The position numbers and the translations under genes are program-made. The notes beneath the pieces were generated by a model that saw nothing but the letters and a program-made list of their open reading frames with translations, made no database searches and had not been told where the DNA came from. A stretch of DNA of 64,000 nucleotides, taken from the NCBI GenBank assembly GCA_037013685.1, contig CM072884.1, positions 101,784,048 to 101,848,047 of the forward strand. The letters are read 5' to 3'. This document shows, piece by piece, positions 31,226 through 44,000 of this stretch. The stretch's first letter is position 1; each line of letters opens with the position of its first letter. The DNA comes from Acridotheres tristis. Lineage: Eukaryota; Chordata; Aves; Passeriformes; Sturnidae.

Positions 31226-34200
31226 CAACACATTTTCTACTGCCAAGATCTGGAAGAGGAGGCAATCTGAAAATGCACTTGTGCTTCCCTAATATTGTTT
31301 GATTGGTTGGTCTTTGAGAGGAAAATGGCTGATGATTCATTACAAAGTGTGTATTTGGACTCAGATTTTTTTTTATTAACTTGTCTCTTGGCACAGAGGT
31401 TCCTCTAGAAAGTGCAGCTCAGGAGCAGGAATTATACTCTAAAAGATTTTTAACATTCAGAACGCTCCACAGTGACAAGCATGCCAGCTCTTCTTCCCAG
31501 TTGTTATGGGAGCTGAACTTTTATGCTGTTTTATTTAAGGAATCCAATGAAATTGGTGAGTTCTCAAAGGAAAATGTTTTGATGCTTCTATAAAAACTGT
31601 GGTATTTCCTAGAGGCTTTAGTTCTCACCTCATGGGTTGCAGTGAAACAAAAAAAAAACAGTTTCAGGACAGTTTATATGGGAGAACTGTGAAAGTCCTG
31701 GGAAAGCTGCTTATGCAATCTTTCAGCCTGCTAGATACGGTGTCAAGTACCAGCAGAGATGGGAACAACTTCCTGTGAGATTATGGTGTTTTTCAAACAA
31801 AAAGGGTGGTTTCTTCTTGAAGATTTGAGTGCATGGAAAACAAATCTGCTATGCAAAATGGACAAAAAGTGCATTTCTATCTCCATGTGAAAATTTTCAG
31901 AGGCAAGACAACTCAACCCTACTCCCCTAGACGGCAGATTTTATGCCATTTATCTGAGGATACAAGAACTTCTCCCGCTGCACGGTAAACTTCATGTAGC
32001 GAGATCAACTCCTTTTCAGCTTTTTCCTCACAGGACCCCTACAGGCTTCAATTCTGCAAACATAAAGGTGCTAAGATTATATCCATCAAAGATAAAGGCA
32101 TGTCAGGGAGTGGTTACAGCAACTCAATCTGAAATGAATTTTTGAGTTTTCCCCTGGGAGACTCCCTAGCAAGGGAAGAGAAATAACTTCCTTCGGAGGC
32201 ACTCCTCTCCAACTAATGCCAAACTAGTGCCTGTCCTCCTCTTCAAAGTATGTTGTCAATCCCATTTTAAAGGCTCTAGTACAATACCCAAAGTTGTATT
32301 TCTTATGTATTAGTGACTCTTCCTCAGCTAGTGTTTTTCAAGCTGTTTCTGGAAAAGAAGATTAAATGTAAATCCTTGTGACAAATGCACTGGCTGCTGG
32401 TTAGATTCAGTTTTGCACATTTTAGATCCAAGTTAGGACCTTTCTGTGGGGTTTTTCGTACATTTGAATGGCAAAAGCAGCACCAAGACAGTCTTATAGG
32501 GAAGGGGTTGTTCTGGTGTGGTTCTGTGCCTCACTGGTTCCAATGGTTCCCTTATGGCAAAGACAGGACAAAATACCATGGCAATAAGGATACTAATAAA
32601 TTATTTTTCTCTGCATTTACTCTCAGTTATCTCAATGGCAAGAATTTTCTCTTCTGCATGCCTTAAATATTTCAAAATATTTCAAAATAAATATTTAGAC
32701 ATGACATGTTTTTTGGCTATTAAAGAGTAATGTAGGTCTGTCCCTTAATGCTGGACACAGAGCTGGTGTCTGACAGAACCAACATCACCTCAATGGTGGC
32801 ACCAGCTTTACTTCAAAGTAAATTACAGAGGACAGCTCTGTAATTGAAGAAACTGTGAAGTGCATACTCTAAAAAAACCTAACACATCTGAATCAGGAAT
32901 TATAAAGTAGTTGACAAGCCTTAGTAGTTTAGGTTGCAAAGAGAGTCAAGACTTGCTTCGACTTCCCAGCTCTTAGGTTTGCTAAGTGCATCTTTGTTAG
33001 CCCCAGATGGTTCCTTTAGAAAAACCGCTGAACTTTGCTGGTCAACTAACTAGGGTGAGGAACACTAAGAGTAGTGACTATCAGTTTTTTCTGGCAAAAA
33101 ACCTGGTAGAAGCACTTTATTTTCTTGGGTAATAGACAAGAATGGCTGAAAATGTAGACTATGGTAGCAACAAGAGATAATAGTACACCATATTCCCAAA
33201 TGAGAGCTATCAATCTTCTGAACATTGTGGGTAACAGTCCTTCCAAAGTTACCCACTGGATTGCACAAATACTAGGAAGTAATAAATTATTAAAAATAAA
33301 ACCAAATCCTTTTGAAGTTCAGGAAAGCTTCAGTAAGGAACCTTATCCCTTTCTCACTCCATGTGTTCCCAGTGTGGCTTTGATCCACTACCTGAATCTA
33401 CTCTTGAGTGCATATAATTACAGGGAGGAAAATACAGTGGGGTTATTGACAAATATTAGTACTGTGAAGAGCAGGAATTTGTATAAAACATCACCCTATA
33501 CCAGTTTTTGTGCTGATTTTTCTGTCATCTTGTAAGAAGTACTTTGGGGCTATAATTTTCTGTGTAAATTCTCTCAAATAGCTGTTATCGATTATTTTTA
33601 TTGTTCATGTTTCAATTGTATTATCCCCATTCTCAATGAGTGCTTCTGAACTTTAAGAAATAGGGGTTATATTAACTTCAATATAGGTTGATTTCTTTTG
33701 GTAAAAAAAAAACATTACTATGAATTCCACAAAGTCAATGTGTCTAGAGAACACTAATAACATGTTTAATAACATGGTTTATAGTTTAGCATTCTTTTTC
33801 CCTTCCTCTGACATCCATACAAAGAAGTTCATTATGCTGAATCCCCTGCAGCTAGTTTATAGACCTACTACAGTGCATCCTGCAGTGAAATAAACCAAGC
33901 TTTGTTAAGGAGATTATGGGTCTGGTGTTTTAAAGGTCTGAAATTTTCACTGTGAATAAATGTTAATTGGGTGAAATATTACATGCAAAAAGCTTTGATC
34001 CCTGAAAACAAGCACATGTAATATAAAGCTCCAGAAAGAACAAGATCTGAAAATGTAACAAAAAGGCATCTTTTAAAATCTCCATACCAAGTTTGGGTAC
34101 AAATTCCTGTAGGAGTGAATTTCTAATTTTAACTAAGTGCTAAGAAAACTCAAACTTAAGGTGAATTCTATTTTCTGGTAACTTAATTTTCTGGTTACTA

Positions 34201-36636
34201 GTCTAGAAGGGTCTCTTATTTATCCTCCTGGCTCCACTGAATTAACATATAAATACAAGGAGCAGCAAAGGCTCTTCTGTGTACACTCTGTCATTGGGTA
34301 CACAGTCCTTCCCTCCCATCATAGCTACAACACAAACCCAAGGGAGGCCAATTTTTAAGTCTGGCACTGAATCCAGTGGTCAACAGTCAGTGCTTGAAAT
34401 TTCTGACGGTAGGAAACACTAAAAAGCTTTGCTTTTGCAAATATTCTCTCCATCAGTTCCTCTGTTTTAGGGAATCACTCTGCAGCAAAACCTGATATTG
34501 CTGCTTTTCCCTCTCAAAGCTTCTGTGGTTTGTGAGTTAGAAGCATTAATTTTATACCAACTCCAACAGAAAACCAAGAAAAATTATTAAGGCAAGACTG
34601 TTTACTCAGATTTAATTATCCATCTCCTTTGTCACAGTGATGGCCCAACAAAAATCGATTCTTTGATGTGTCTGGGGCTGGGTGGTGCTCTCTGGGCCAG
34701 GACACCATGGGCATCTTGTCCTCAGTGCAGGGTTCTGGCAGGTGTCCATACCAAGACCCTAATTCTCTTACAGGTGCTGAGGTTTCCAGTTGCCTGTGTG
34801 CTCACAGATTTTAATTGAAGAAGGGACTAAGTTGTTATGGCTACTAAATGGCCATGTAAAAGTGGGTCATCTTTGACCCCTTGTTTAATTCTAGTTATTC
34901 CAGATTTGAATATAACTGGAAAATATGAAAATAATACCCTCAGTAAAAGAGAGATGAGGAAAACACCAGAAAAATTCAGCAGTGTTAGGCACTATCAATG
35001 TTAAAATTATATTTTCTTAAGGGGCACATAATTTCTTTCCTGTGTGCCTGTAGAAGGTTTTTTAACATATAAACAAAGATGCATGGAGGCTCTCACAGAA
35101 TGAGTTCAGGAAGCTTTTCTGCACCAGATGTCTTCTGAAACATATAAAGACGGCAAGTATCAGGTATGAGAAATTCAACTGGCCCAAAAAGCAAAACTCA
35201 GCTTATAATTTAAACCTATTGATACCAGTGACATTTTGTATTTTGCATGGTTTATGCCACTAACTTCTCTTTATTTAGGCAGATTGTTTAAGAACTAGGT
35301 TTGTGTGCGTGCTTGCTGCTGTCTTGCATTGGTAAAACCACAGCCTCTCCCATGTACATTTTATGTTCTCTCAAGCAAGTCTTGCAGTCTTCTTAAGTAC
35401 AAGGCCATGAAGAGCTGCTGGGTGGGTCTGGGATTTGAATGTCTCTAAAGTGTGTGTTTGAACGGTTTTTGGAGAATTTGATCTGTTGGTTATGTCATTG
35501 ATTTCTCCAGAGTTGAGAGAAGCTATTGGGAGTGTGTTTGATAAGAGCACACTTCTCTTTTGCAGTGACTTTGTGCATGTCCTCATTGTGGTTTTAATCT
35601 GTATCACCATAGACAAAAATAATTCAAATTTTTCACATGGGTTGGCTAATATAGGTTTAAGAATTTTCAAAAAAAAAGATGTTGTGACACTTTATATTGC
35701 AAAAATTATTTTGTGTTTAGAAAGACAATAGTTAACTGTTGCCTTGCTACTTTTTGAAGCTGAAATCACACTAGAATGACTTAAAAATGTGAAAGATACA
35801 TAATAATGTAATGTTTAAATGTTGATAATGAATCGTCCTTTGAAGTTGCTAATTTCATCTTAATTTGGGAGATGTTGTTCTGTCTTTAACAAAAAAAGAT
35901 ATTGTTTTTTGCCAGCTGATTCCACAACTGATTTCAGAGTTATGATGTAAATGAATCACAATCAAATCCTGATGAGTATATAACAAAAGTTTTAAAACAC
36001 TTTTCCTCACCTGCCAAAAAAGCTTTAGAATTACAGTAGATGTTTCATTTTGTCAGTCTTGATTACATGGCAAGCCTCTTCAAGCTAGTCATTCCTATAA
36101 GCTGCAATTGAAGTGATTTTAAAATGCTTTCCAGTTATTTTGTACATTAGGTCAGGATTTCTCTGTCTCAAATTCTGTAAGGACAAATCATGACAGAAAG
36201 GATGAAGAGAGACTTCCAGTAACTGAAGAATATTGGTTTCTTTGGCAAGTCAGCTATAAAATTAGAGTAATACTGTCTGATGAAGTTTACCTTGAATTCA
36301 CTGGAGAAAAAAAAGGAATTGGTCACCAGTTATTTGTCTTAAATGTATCTAAACCACATCATAGCAAAAATCAGTCAGTGACTGCATTCAGTGATACATT
36401 TTGATTCCTCAATATCTGACTTCACTTTTGAGTCTAGTCATCAAAATTAATCTAAATTGTATTCAGATGCTTTCTCAGATAAAAATGGGACTTTTCCAGA
36501 AAATTTCAACTATTATCACATATAGTGCTCTGCCAGCCTCACACGTGCTGGATACTCCAGGGCTGTATTTTGGCTGGAAGCCAGATGGGCAAATGCTGTC
36601 TTATGGACCAACTGGGATATATTAACTGGTCCATAT
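31226..36636. other. Intergenic, no recognised element
   Basis: AT-rich sequence without a recognisable gene, RNA or repeat family. Short A runs occur, for example at about 31,649 and 33,703. It may hold conserved non-coding elements, which single-sequence reading cannot detect. Confidence 0.5.
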
Positions 36637-36803
36637 GAAACCTGAACAGAGGGTGCAGCCAGGTGGGGCTTGGGCTCTTCTCCAGGCAACCAGCAACAGG
36701 ACATGATGACACAGTCTTAAACTGCCAGGGGAGGGTTAGCTTGGACATCAGGAGGAATTTCTTCACAGAAGGGGTGATTAGATAACGGAGCGGACTGCCA
36801 AGG
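36637..36803 (+). mobile_element. CR1 LINE 3' region, left part
   Basis: Sense CR1: GGTGCAGCCAGGTGGGGCTT, GGGCTCTTCTCCAGGCAACC, GGAGGAATTTCTTCACAGAA and GGACTGCC. It is cut at about 36,803 by an LTR and resumes at about 37,528. Confidence 0.9.
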
Positions 36804-37527
36804 TGTTGAAAAATGTGGAATATATAAAATTTGCTCAAGAAAGGATGTTCTTTGATGTTTGATCTTTGTGTATGTTCAAGCTTAATCGACAAGAGGGAGA
36901 TTTGATCTGTGAAACAGATAGCAGCTAGCTAGCAAGCTCTAAGTGATGCCCAGCTGTCATAAAAACAACTTGTTGCTAGAATTGCCTTGTTAAGTTTTAG
37001 GGCATGACATGCTGTGATGATGCCAGATGTAGAGGGAGGTTAACAGAGCACGGGGAGAAAGATGTCCCTTAACAGTGGACACAAAGAATGCAGAATTTAC
37101 ACACCACAAGGACATCTGCCACAACTCCCAACATCAAGAAGAAACTAATAAAGCCAACTCAGCAATTGTGGGGAAATCAGCTCCAGCTGAGTAAGAGGTC
37201 ATTCTGGCCGGGGGAGATTGGGACCACTGACCCAGGGAGACTGAGCATGACAGCTGATTCGCATGACAGGCGAGAGAATCATTAACCAATAGAAGAATAC
37301 TGATTAATAAGAGAGATATGTAACTTGTAGCCAGTGACCACTAATTCTTTTGTTTGCAACAATCTATCATTAGTAAGAAGTTTTGATAGTTACTGTGCTT
37401 GATTCATGGAATACCACTGAACATCCAAGCTTGCACAACTCTGAAATAAAAAAAAAAAATCTCCATCGCGAGTATTATTGTTGGCTTGTTACACAGCAGG
37501 TCATGAATCCCATTTTTGTGGACAACA
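36804..37527 (+). mobile_element. Solo LTR inserted in CR1 upstream of PDK3
   Basis: A 724-bp insert begins TGTTGAAAAATGTGG and ends GTGGACAACA, giving matched TGTTG...CAACA ends as in retroviral LTRs. AATAAA lies at 37445-37450 followed by an A run, in keeping with a + orientation and a poly(A) signal near the 3' side. The two flanks belong to one CR1 that would otherwise be continuous. A clean target-site duplication is not visible (left CAAGG, right CGGTG), perhaps through mutation. No coding capacity remains. Confidence 0.75.
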
Positions 37528-37664
37528 CGGTGGTGGAGTCACCGTCCGTGGAGGCGTTTAAGGAAAGACTGGACGTGCCACTCAGCTCCGTGGTGTAGGT
37601 GACACGGCGGTGTTCGGTCTCAGGCTGTACTCTTTGACCCCAGAGGTCCTTTCCAAGCTGGCCG
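37528..37664 (+). mobile_element. CR1 LINE 3' region, right part
   Basis: GTGGTGGAGTCACCGTCC, GGAGGCGTTTAAGGAAAGAC, GACACGGCGGTGTTCGGTCT and CAGAGGTCCTTTCCAAGCTG follow the CR1 3' end. The terminal ATTCTATGA-type repeat is missing; the sequence changes to CpG-island DNA at about 37,665. This CR1 retains many CG dinucleotides. Confidence 0.9.
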
Positions 37665-37786
37665 AGGGCAGTGGCTGTGCCCCCAGGGCTGGGGGAGCCC
37701 CCGGGCTGTGCCGACATTGCCCTCACGGCCCGCGCCTCGCTCCCGCTGCCCTCACGCGCCCGCCCCGCCCCACACCCCGCGCGCCG

Positions 37787-37801
37787 ACGTGCGCGTGCGC
37801 G
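37787..37801. promoter_or_regulatory. NRF1 motif overlapping a hypoxia-response core
   Basis: TGCGCGTGCGCG (37790-37801) is, on the minus strand, CGCGCACGCGCA, a full match to the NRF1 consensus YGCGCAYGCGCR. ACGTG at 37787-37791 is a hypoxia-response core (RCGTG) that overlaps its left edge. NRF1 controls many nuclear genes for mitochondrial proteins and PDK3 is a known HIF-1 target in mammals; use of these sites here is inference. Confidence 0.5.
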
Positions 37802-37932
37802 GAGCGGGCGCGGCGCTCGCCCCTCCCGCCGGGCCGGGCCGGGCCGCGCAGCGCGACGGGCAGCGCGGAGCGGCCGCGCCCGGGCAGGAGCCGCCGCCGG
37901 CGGGAGCGCAGCGGAGGCGGGCGGGCCGCGCC

Positions 37933-38038
37933 ATGCGGCTGTGCGGGGCGCTGCTCAAGAACCCCATCCCCAAGCAGATCGAGTACTACTCGCGCTTCTC
38001 CCCCTCGCCCCTCTCCATCAAGCAGTTCCTCGACTTCG
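37933..38038 (+). CDS. PDK3: PDK3 exon 1
   Basis: Encodes residues 1-35 plus one base. The ATG at 37933 is chosen because it gives the family start MRL...LLK.P(I/V)PKQIE.YSRF. Kozak context is moderate (G at -3, C at +4). The first ten residues differ from human (CGALLKNPI against FRWLLKQPV), while [17 protein letters not shown] is unchanged. Donor G|GTGAGT. Confidence 0.97.
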
Positions 38039-41000
38039 GTGAGTGCTAGGGTCGCGGGGTGAGGGTGTGTGGGGGTCGCCGCGGCTCTCCCGGGGAGCGG
38101 CGGTGGCGGCCGGCGCGCAGGCCCCGGTGCTCGGCCGCGGCTCTTCGGTCCGCACCGGGAGCGCGGCCGGGGCCCGGCCCCACAGGCCCCGCTCTGGCAT
38201 CCCCGGGCCCGGGCGCGGTGTGGGCAGCCGGTAGCCAGCAAACAGCCGCTGCTCGCCTCGCCGGGGGCCAGGAGAGGCGGGCTTGCCTCGCCTTCTTGCC
38301 TTATCCCCTCACACGGGTGCCATGGGGGTGGGATTCAGAATAAGGGTTCCTGACCTGACGTTTTGTGAGCTTAGTGAATTACTGGTCATGAGCGTGAAAA
38401 TTTAAATCTGCCATGCAGAGATCGGCTTACTTAAAGCTCGGACGTGAACTCTTAACCGCGCTTGTATAGGAGACCTGTTTGTGTAAAATTCAGGAGCACT
38501 TCAGGAAATGCTGCTGATTAAATAGCATTTTTCTTTTCAGAAGCCCTGGAAGGAAATCAGGTGTGGCTTGTGTTGATGTTAAAAAACATACTTCCATCTA
38601 GATAACGCTAAACCCGTATCTGTATTGGAGGTTATTTGACTCTTGCTCTCTGACACGAGAGTTGTTGAGATTTTATTGTCATACAAATATTGCTGGTAGA
38701 ATGAATGTAGAGGCCGTGTGTAACATCCTGAAGCTTAACAGAGTGCTCCTTCATTCCGCTCTTACAGTAGGGGTACAAAAGAACAAAAATGAGCCAGTGT
38801 TCAGCTATAAAGTGATTAAAAGTGGATACAATTGCACAATTATGGCAATGGTATTAGTGAAAGAATGCTGGAAATACAGAAAGCCAGTAATGGGCTTGAT
38901 ATACCGTCTCAGTGAAACAGGATTTTGTACTGTTAAAAAAAACCCCCAAACCTCTTGTCTCCACTTAAAGGAGAACCTGACTAGAAGCTGTCCTTTCTTT
39001 ATCTGGTCTCCACTCACCTGAGTTTATCATCTCTTTCCCATCCCTCTCTGTACTGCTGGGCTTCTTCTCTAGCATTGGTGCTTCTTACACTGTGTCTTTC
39101 TATACTGGCAAGGGCAATGGCCTAAAACTTAGAATATCTTTATTTTAGCCCTGGCACTAAACAGATTGTGTCACCTTTGCCTATTTGAAAGTTGGGTTTG
39201 TGAATTGTTGCTGGATAAGTATTGGTGTTTATGAGCCTTTTTGGGACTAAAGACGTGTAAAGATTTCAGGATTTGCTTTAATGCTTTGGGTGTTTGGACA
39301 AAACTTTGCTTCTTTTTTTTTGATTTCTGGAGTTCTGTGTAGCCCTGCATTAATGCTTGCCTTGAACATCTCTTCTGTGGCAGCCTTTTCATAATGCTGC
39401 ATTTGTTTTAACATTGTAGAGCCTGTATAACTTTATGGTCTTGTGATTCTCCAGAAGAAGTAGTTTTATTTTACAATTTTAAGCCTGGCTTATGTTACTG
39501 GAAATGAACAGAGTGAGAACAGGATGTTACAGCCTGGCCAGCCTTATTCTTTAGACATGTTCCAGTTGTCACTGGATGTGTCATTGGAATCTTCTCTGTG
39601 TGTCTGGCTATGTATTTAAGGGTCTTCATGTCTTAAGACTGATGGGAAGCTATCTAGTTGTTGACATTTAAAACCTCTGAAGAAAAAAAAGTCTATGGTT
39701 TAGTCTTGGAAGGTCACCAGGAGTTTCTAAAATTAGTAGGTTTATGTTGTATGAACTTTATTAAACCTATCACTTTGATCTTAATAAGTTTTATGGGCCA
39801 CTTAACATCTCCACTTACTTACTCTTTAGTGCCTGTTTCTATTTGGGAAAACTCAAGTAGGAAAATTACAGCAGTTTAAGCAAATAGATTAAACCAAATG
39901 TAGTTACTTACGTGATCCTAAATGTTTACAGCTTTGGGTAATTTCAAGTTCAGATGGAGTCTTATAGGCCTAGAGGAAAAATTGATATTAAAATCTAAGT
40001 GACAGTGTAAAAGTTTTCCCACTTGAAGTATGGAAGGCCTGGACAATATGCACCATATCAGGGAGCTGTGTTACTTATATCTGAGTTAGCCAAAAAAGAA
40101 TTTGCTGGTGCTGCTGAACACAAGTACTGAAGAGAGCAAATATGCCAGACATAAGGAGCACGATACTCAGGGTGCAGTTCAGTTGTGTTTGTTCATTTGT
40201 ATGGATACTTGATGGGAAGAAGACACTGTTTTGTAGTCACTTAGAGAGTCTATTTAGTGTCTCACTTCAAAAGAAATGGTCTTTTTAATTGAGTTATGTG
40301 AATGTGGTGCTTGTTTTACAAAAACATAACTGAATTTTCAACAAATGTTGAAGAAGAGTAAGCACAAAGGAAATGTGTGAATAACCCTGTCATGGCTATC
40401 TGATTTTGTTGTCTGATGTACATTTCTTATATGGAATTTGCTCTCACTATGGTTCGGATTTATGTGAAGAAAGTTTTTCGTCTTAATTTCTGACAATAAC
40501 GAAACTACAATGTATTCCTTATGTTGCTTTTTATATTTGTCTTATTGGTTTAGATTAAGTTGACTTACAAACGTGTAAAATTCTGGTGAGCTGGGGAAGA
40601 GAAACTTTGTATTTCTTGTGAGCTGAAGAGTCTCTTCGAAGATAGTTGGTGGCAATGTATATTGAGGTACAGCTTGGCTTTTTTAAATTACTGACTAGCA
40701 GTGTGGGTTGTATGGAACACAGTTGTGTGCGTAGTGAGGTTGTAGAGTCTCTATTCCTTTCCAGTGATATAAATTAATGTCGTTTATATTAAAACTTTCT
40801 CTGTTTAATTCCGCTATTTAAACCACTATAAGAGACAGTTTGTTTAAAATAGTTTGCTAGTACTAAAAACCTGTGAAGCAAACCAGAAGGCAGTAGTTAA
40901 AGCAGTGACACTGTCTTGTTTTTGTAGCTGAGTCCTGTTTGTGTCCATGTTCTGTTGAGCTTGCAGCTGTCTTTGTAGCTGCCATGAGTGTCAGAGGTTA

Positions 41001-44000
41001 CTGTGCCGTGGGCTTGGGACCTCTGTATCAGAAAGTCTGAGCATTTACTCTGTGCAGCTTTTTTCTTTCTTTCTGTGTGTACACTTTTCTATTTGCACGC
41101 TCCTGAACTCTGTTCAGACAGTTTCTTTTGTTACGGAGTGCATTTCCCAAGGTTCTTGTGCAACCTCATTCCTTTGCAAAAGAATGACCTTCTGTAAGTG
41201 AGTTTTAATATAAACAAATTTTGACCTTGTTTGATACTAGCATGTCACTCCAGGTTTATCCAGACCTCCATAATTATTTTGCTCTGGAAAAAAATACAAA
41301 ATCTAACAATTGGATTCACCTATGTCGTTCCTCTGGAAGTTGTTTTGGTAGGTTTTCAAGTGCAGGCATACCTTAATGACTCAGACTAAATTAATTACTA
41401 AAATATCTTTTCTGAAATGAACTTGTCAGTAGAGATGTTATCTAACGTTCAGGTCCGTGGATCTTTGTACATTTTGAGGGTAGACTCTTTGAGAGAAAAA
41501 ATGCCCATTCTGGAGATTCATGTTGATGGAGCATCTCAATTTAGTCTTGCTTCAGCATGTAAGGTGGGCCTTAGTGACAGGTTAATCCAAAATACCCAAT
41601 ACCTAATCAGCAACCACACACATGGGTAACCAATCAGTCAGTTTCTTGCCTGGGGAAGTAATAAGCTGTCTGTTTGAGGAAAGTAGAGTTGCTTTTCTGG
41701 GAGTATCTCGGCATTTAAAAAAGACGCCCAGAGACGTGTGCTGCTGGTGCCTGCACTGCAGCCTGTCCTTGGCCTGAGCCAGCCCGGGAGAGCTGCACGA
41801 GTGCTGAACCCTGCCCCAGCTGGCAAGCTCCACACAGCTGCTTGCTCACGTCGGGGTACCTCAGTTGTAAAGTTACTGGCAAATGTTTTGTCAAATAAAT
41901 GGTTGTACTGCAACGGGTTACATATAATTAAGCACAAATGAAGAGACAGTGAAGTATAAATGGTGTAATCCTTTGATGGTGCTTGAAAGAGTCATTTGAA
42001 GCTGTGCTCGGGCTGCGTTGTGAATGTGTACTGTACTCATGTAAGCCTCTCATTGCTGCTGCTGCTCAGCTGACCAAGTGTCTGACACCTGAGCCTGAGG
42101 TGTGTTTTGTCAGAAACATGAAACAACTGCTTTTGGGGCTTGTTTACTACTGGAGTTGTCTTGGCCAGTTGTACCTAGCTATATTCTAGCCCTTTTTGTT
42201 TCAAGTTTCAAATGAAATGCTTTGGATGAATTGGGTACCTAAGGAGTTAAGACTTGTTTTTTGTTAGCTCTTTGAATATGTCATATATTAGTGTTCATGT
42301 ACTATAGAGTTACTAATGAGTTTGGATAAAAAAGCTGTGCTTGTGCTGAAGACAGAAGATAGTGAATCACAGTGAATTCTTGTGGAATGTGACTTAGGAG
42401 ATCCTGATTTTGTAGGTTATAATCAAAATATTTGTGGTGACTGCTGCAGTTAGTGGCATTGAAAAATATCACAAAGGTTGTAATTTAGTAATTTTACTGT
42501 ACTGAGAACAGCTGAGCATGCAGCAGATAATCACAATGAGTGCATGGAACTGTTGTGCCCTGGGGCGTATCTGGAGGAAAAAATGATCAATAGATCCTTC
42601 TCATTTTTAAATACAGTTTTTGGTATGAAATTGTTTAGTTTATGTGGTACCTATTAAACTTACCTGTCTTGGGGAAATGTGTAGTAGGCCTCTTCCAAAA
42701 TGATATAAAGAGCAAACCAGGTATCAGCACTGCTGTTGGTTGCTGCCATTTATACAAGCAATATTAGATTGGGCTTTTGCAAATGTTTATGCTTAGTGTT
42801 GCCTTGTTGATAGAGGCATAGATCTGAGCTGAAAGCCTGCCACTGGAGAGGTAGCTGGCAGATACAGTTTGAGCAACAACATGTGGGGTACAAAAGCAGA
42901 GATCAGAACCTGCCTTATGTCTCCAAATATAATTACTAATCTTCTTATAGAAGATGGCTGTTGGAAGTTTTTTCTACACAAAAAGGTACTGGAAGATTTC
43001 TGTTATTTTTTTAATAGAACATTAGTGGAGAGACAGTGCATCTATAGCAGTTGCAAAGTTCAGGGCTAAAAGGTATTATATAATTACCTGCTATTTATTG
43101 CTTAAGGCTGTGCTTTTTCTGCTTGTCTCTGTGCATTGTTCTTAAAACTTTAGACTTGACTTAAATGCATCTTCAAAAGAAAAAATGTCCTCTTAGCACG
43201 AATGTTAACCATTGGTATGCTGACCACTGAGTGGGATCAGGAGGATGAATGCTAGTCAGACATTACTGTCTTTTATTTTCATCTGACTGGCTTCAGCTTC
43301 CATCCAGCAGTTTCATTAGAGCTTTTGTTGGTAGACTGGGATCCTTTGATGCCTGGAATATTTTCACTGTGTCGTGTATGTACATTGTGATGGAGTTACC
43401 TTTCTTGATGTTGTGGAGATAAATACACAAAATGAACTATTTGCAGCCTTATGAAAATACCATGGAATTAACTTTTGTGGCTTTTCCAGAATTTTCAGTA
43501 TTGTTCTTCAAATATGTCATTTAGAGCTTTAAATAGAATCCCTTTAGGAGTTTTGTGGAACATTGGAATAAAACTGGTTTACTGCTGTTTAGTTTTTACC
43601 TTGAAAGGCCACCAGTGACAGCTGGATATGCAAGCTGGATTGTCTGCCTGCTTTTGTTCCTGAATTATTTTGCAGTTACCTCTTTTCCATGTCCAGTCCT
43701 TCATTCCCTGGATCTGGGCATGAATAAAGTGTGCATTTCAGAACATTAAAAAGGCTTTTCTTTGATTGGGCTGTAGCACAGCAAGTAAGCTGGAAGCCTT
43801 TCTGATGCAAGTATTATTTATAACCTGTTCCTGTTGACAACTGCCAGTTGCTGGCAGGCAGTGATGTTCCAATACTATATATAATATTGAAGGGTTTTAT
43901 AAGGCCTAATATTGATTGTTTTGAAGGTCTGGAAGAGTCATTGTGGTTAGGTAACTTTGTTCAGCTGTCACTCTTGAACTCTGGTATGATAGAGATATTT

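Larger units (their letters stand above)
37690..38300. promoter_or_regulatory. PDK3: CpG-island promoter of PDK3
   Basis: About 600 bp of extremely G+C- and CpG-rich DNA surrounds the PDK3 start codon. GC boxes (CGCCCGCCCCGCCCC at about 37,759) are present and no TATA box is seen. The transcription start probably lies between about 37,800 and 37,900. The right end of a CR1 forms the upstream edge of the island. Stop-free frames across it on both strands are by-products of base composition. Confidence 0.85.

Noticed and set aside
37610..38353. Arg/Pro/Ala-rich frames on both strands around PDK3 exon 1
   Set aside because: Composition artefacts of the CpG island; only the frame from 37933 matches a protein family.
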